DNA of 5,198 bases from Phycisphaerales bacterium UBA1910 (GTDB taxonomy: Bacteria > Planctomycetota > Phycisphaerae > Phycisphaerales > UBA1924), in contig DDGE01000018.1 of the NCBI GenBank assembly GCA_002337545.1, positions 60,981 to 66,178 on the forward strand. Direction: 5' to 3'. Position 1 is the stretch's first letter. Each line of letters starts with the position of its first letter. Positions 4,569 through 5,198 of this stretch are shown in pieces. The notes beneath the pieces were generated by a model. That model saw nothing but the letters and a program-made list of their open reading frames with translations, was not told the DNA's origin and made no database searches. Made by a program: the position numbers and the translations under genes.

Positions 4569-5198
4569 TTATTCACCCTGCTCAAACAGGCCCAACTGCC
4601 CGCTCAGATCAGGGCGTCGAAAATGAGCCGATGACAACGGGCGTACATCCCGGTTCATCCCGTACCGACGCGTGAACACATCGAAGTTCTGCGACAGCTG
4701 CTCCGCGATCGCCCCATTCCCACGCCCCCGCATGTCGTTCGCCCGATATAGCTTCCCGCCCCGGGACTGACGGATCAACGACTCCACCTTCTTCGCACGC
4801 TCCGGGTGCACATGCCGCGACAACCAATCAAGGAACAAGTCCTTCACCTGATACGGCAGGCGCAACAACACCCACGCCGCACGACGCGCACCCGCCCGCG
4901 ACGCCTCCTTTAGAATCCGCGGCATCTCCATATCTGTCAGTCCCGGGATGATCGGTGCCACATTCACCGTCACTGGCACGCCCGCGTCCGTGAGTTCACG
5001 GATTGTCCGCAGACGCCCCGCCGGCGTCGTCGCACGGGGCTCAAGCACCGCCGCCAGATCCGGGTCAAGCGTCACCAGCGTCACCGTCACCCGTCCCGCG
5101 TTCACCTTGGCGAGCTTCGACCACAGGTCCACATCACGCAGCACCATCGCGCCCTTCGTCATCGTCGTGACCGGTTGGTTATGTTCCGCCATGACCTC
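4569..5198 (-). CDS. PA0069-family radical SAM protein (SplB-related), N-terminal part beyond the window
   Basis: 209 residues of the C-terminal part are visible, and the frame runs open through the right edge. The ATG at 5192 is internal: the upstream codons (Glu-Val) continue the family pattern EVxAEHxQPVxxxTK. The missing N-terminal part should carry the CxxxCxYC iron-sulfur motif, so the call rests on C-terminal features. These are VTVTLVTLDPDLAAVLEPRA, the PAGRLRTIRELTDAGVPVTV segment, the APIIPGLTD strand-loop, and AWVLLRLPYQVKDLFLDWL. They match the SPL-like radical SAM group (PA0069/Rv2578c type), relatives of spore photoproduct lyase whose substrate is unknown. The protein ends GQLGLFEQGE; QLGLF fits the bacterial sliding-clamp-binding consensus QL[SD]LF. 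It stands 17 bp upstream of the polymerase gene on the same strand, suggesting a joint DNA-damage role. Family call good; reaction not established. Confidence 0.88.
   Translation of the reverse strand, partial: EVMAEHNQPVTTMTKGAMVLRDVDLWSKLAKVNAGRVTVTLVTLDPDLAAVLEPRATTPAGRLRTIRELTDAGVPVTVNVAPIIPGLTDMEMPRILKEASRAGARRAAWVLLRLPYQVKDLFLDWLSRHVHPERAKKVESLIRQSRGGKLYRANDMRGRGNGAIAEQLSQNFDVFTRRYGMNRDVRPLSSAHFRRPDLSGQLGLFEQGE

Noticed and set aside
5190..5192. ATG as the real start of the radical SAM gene
   Set aside because: The frame stays open to the window edge and the codons before it fit the family; starting here would drop the iron-sulfur cluster domain.

Overview
The window is 5.2 kb of fairly GC-rich bacterial chromosome. 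It holds six protein genes packed almost without gaps: two are cut by the window edges and four are complete. The gene mix and protein style suggest a marine-type Planctomycetota bacterium (perhaps Phycisphaerae). Points in favour are Shine-Dalgarno (SD) signals missing from several genes, an ImpB-like Y-family polymerase, and a Kv-type channel ending in a zinc ribbon. This is an impression from remembered families, held with low confidence. I see no rRNA, tRNA, CRISPR array, insertion sequence or phage gene.

Left part (1-815): a PhnB/VOC-superfamily protein (minus strand, C-terminus off the left edge) and a DUF1801 protein (plus strand) diverge from a gap of only 33 bp. Both are small housekeeping-type proteins of uncertain function. 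A 109-bp gap follows, holding a weak promoter-like pair and a small hairpin.

Middle (925-3213): a 12-helix major facilitator transporter on the plus strand, with a His-rich central loop. It ends with its stop codon directly abutting the stop codon of a six-helix potassium channel gene on the minus strand, with no base between them. The channel has a complete voltage-sensor arginine ladder, a TVGYGD filter and a four-cysteine zinc ribbon at the C-terminus.

Right part (3274-5198, minus strand): the 3' portion of a PA0069/SplB-like radical SAM gene is followed after 17 bp by a Y-family translesion polymerase gene, and 60 bp later by the channel gene. All three read in the same direction and could form one transcript. 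The radical SAM protein ends in QLGLF, a textbook-like bacterial sliding-clamp-binding peptide; the polymerase carries a degenerate version (QATGCLF). This points to a DNA-damage-tolerance pair working at the clamp. The polymerase-channel junction is dense with translation signals: a 9-base anti-SD match with no annotated gene, two overlapping mini-ORFs and a hairpin. It is the most structured non-coding stretch in the window.
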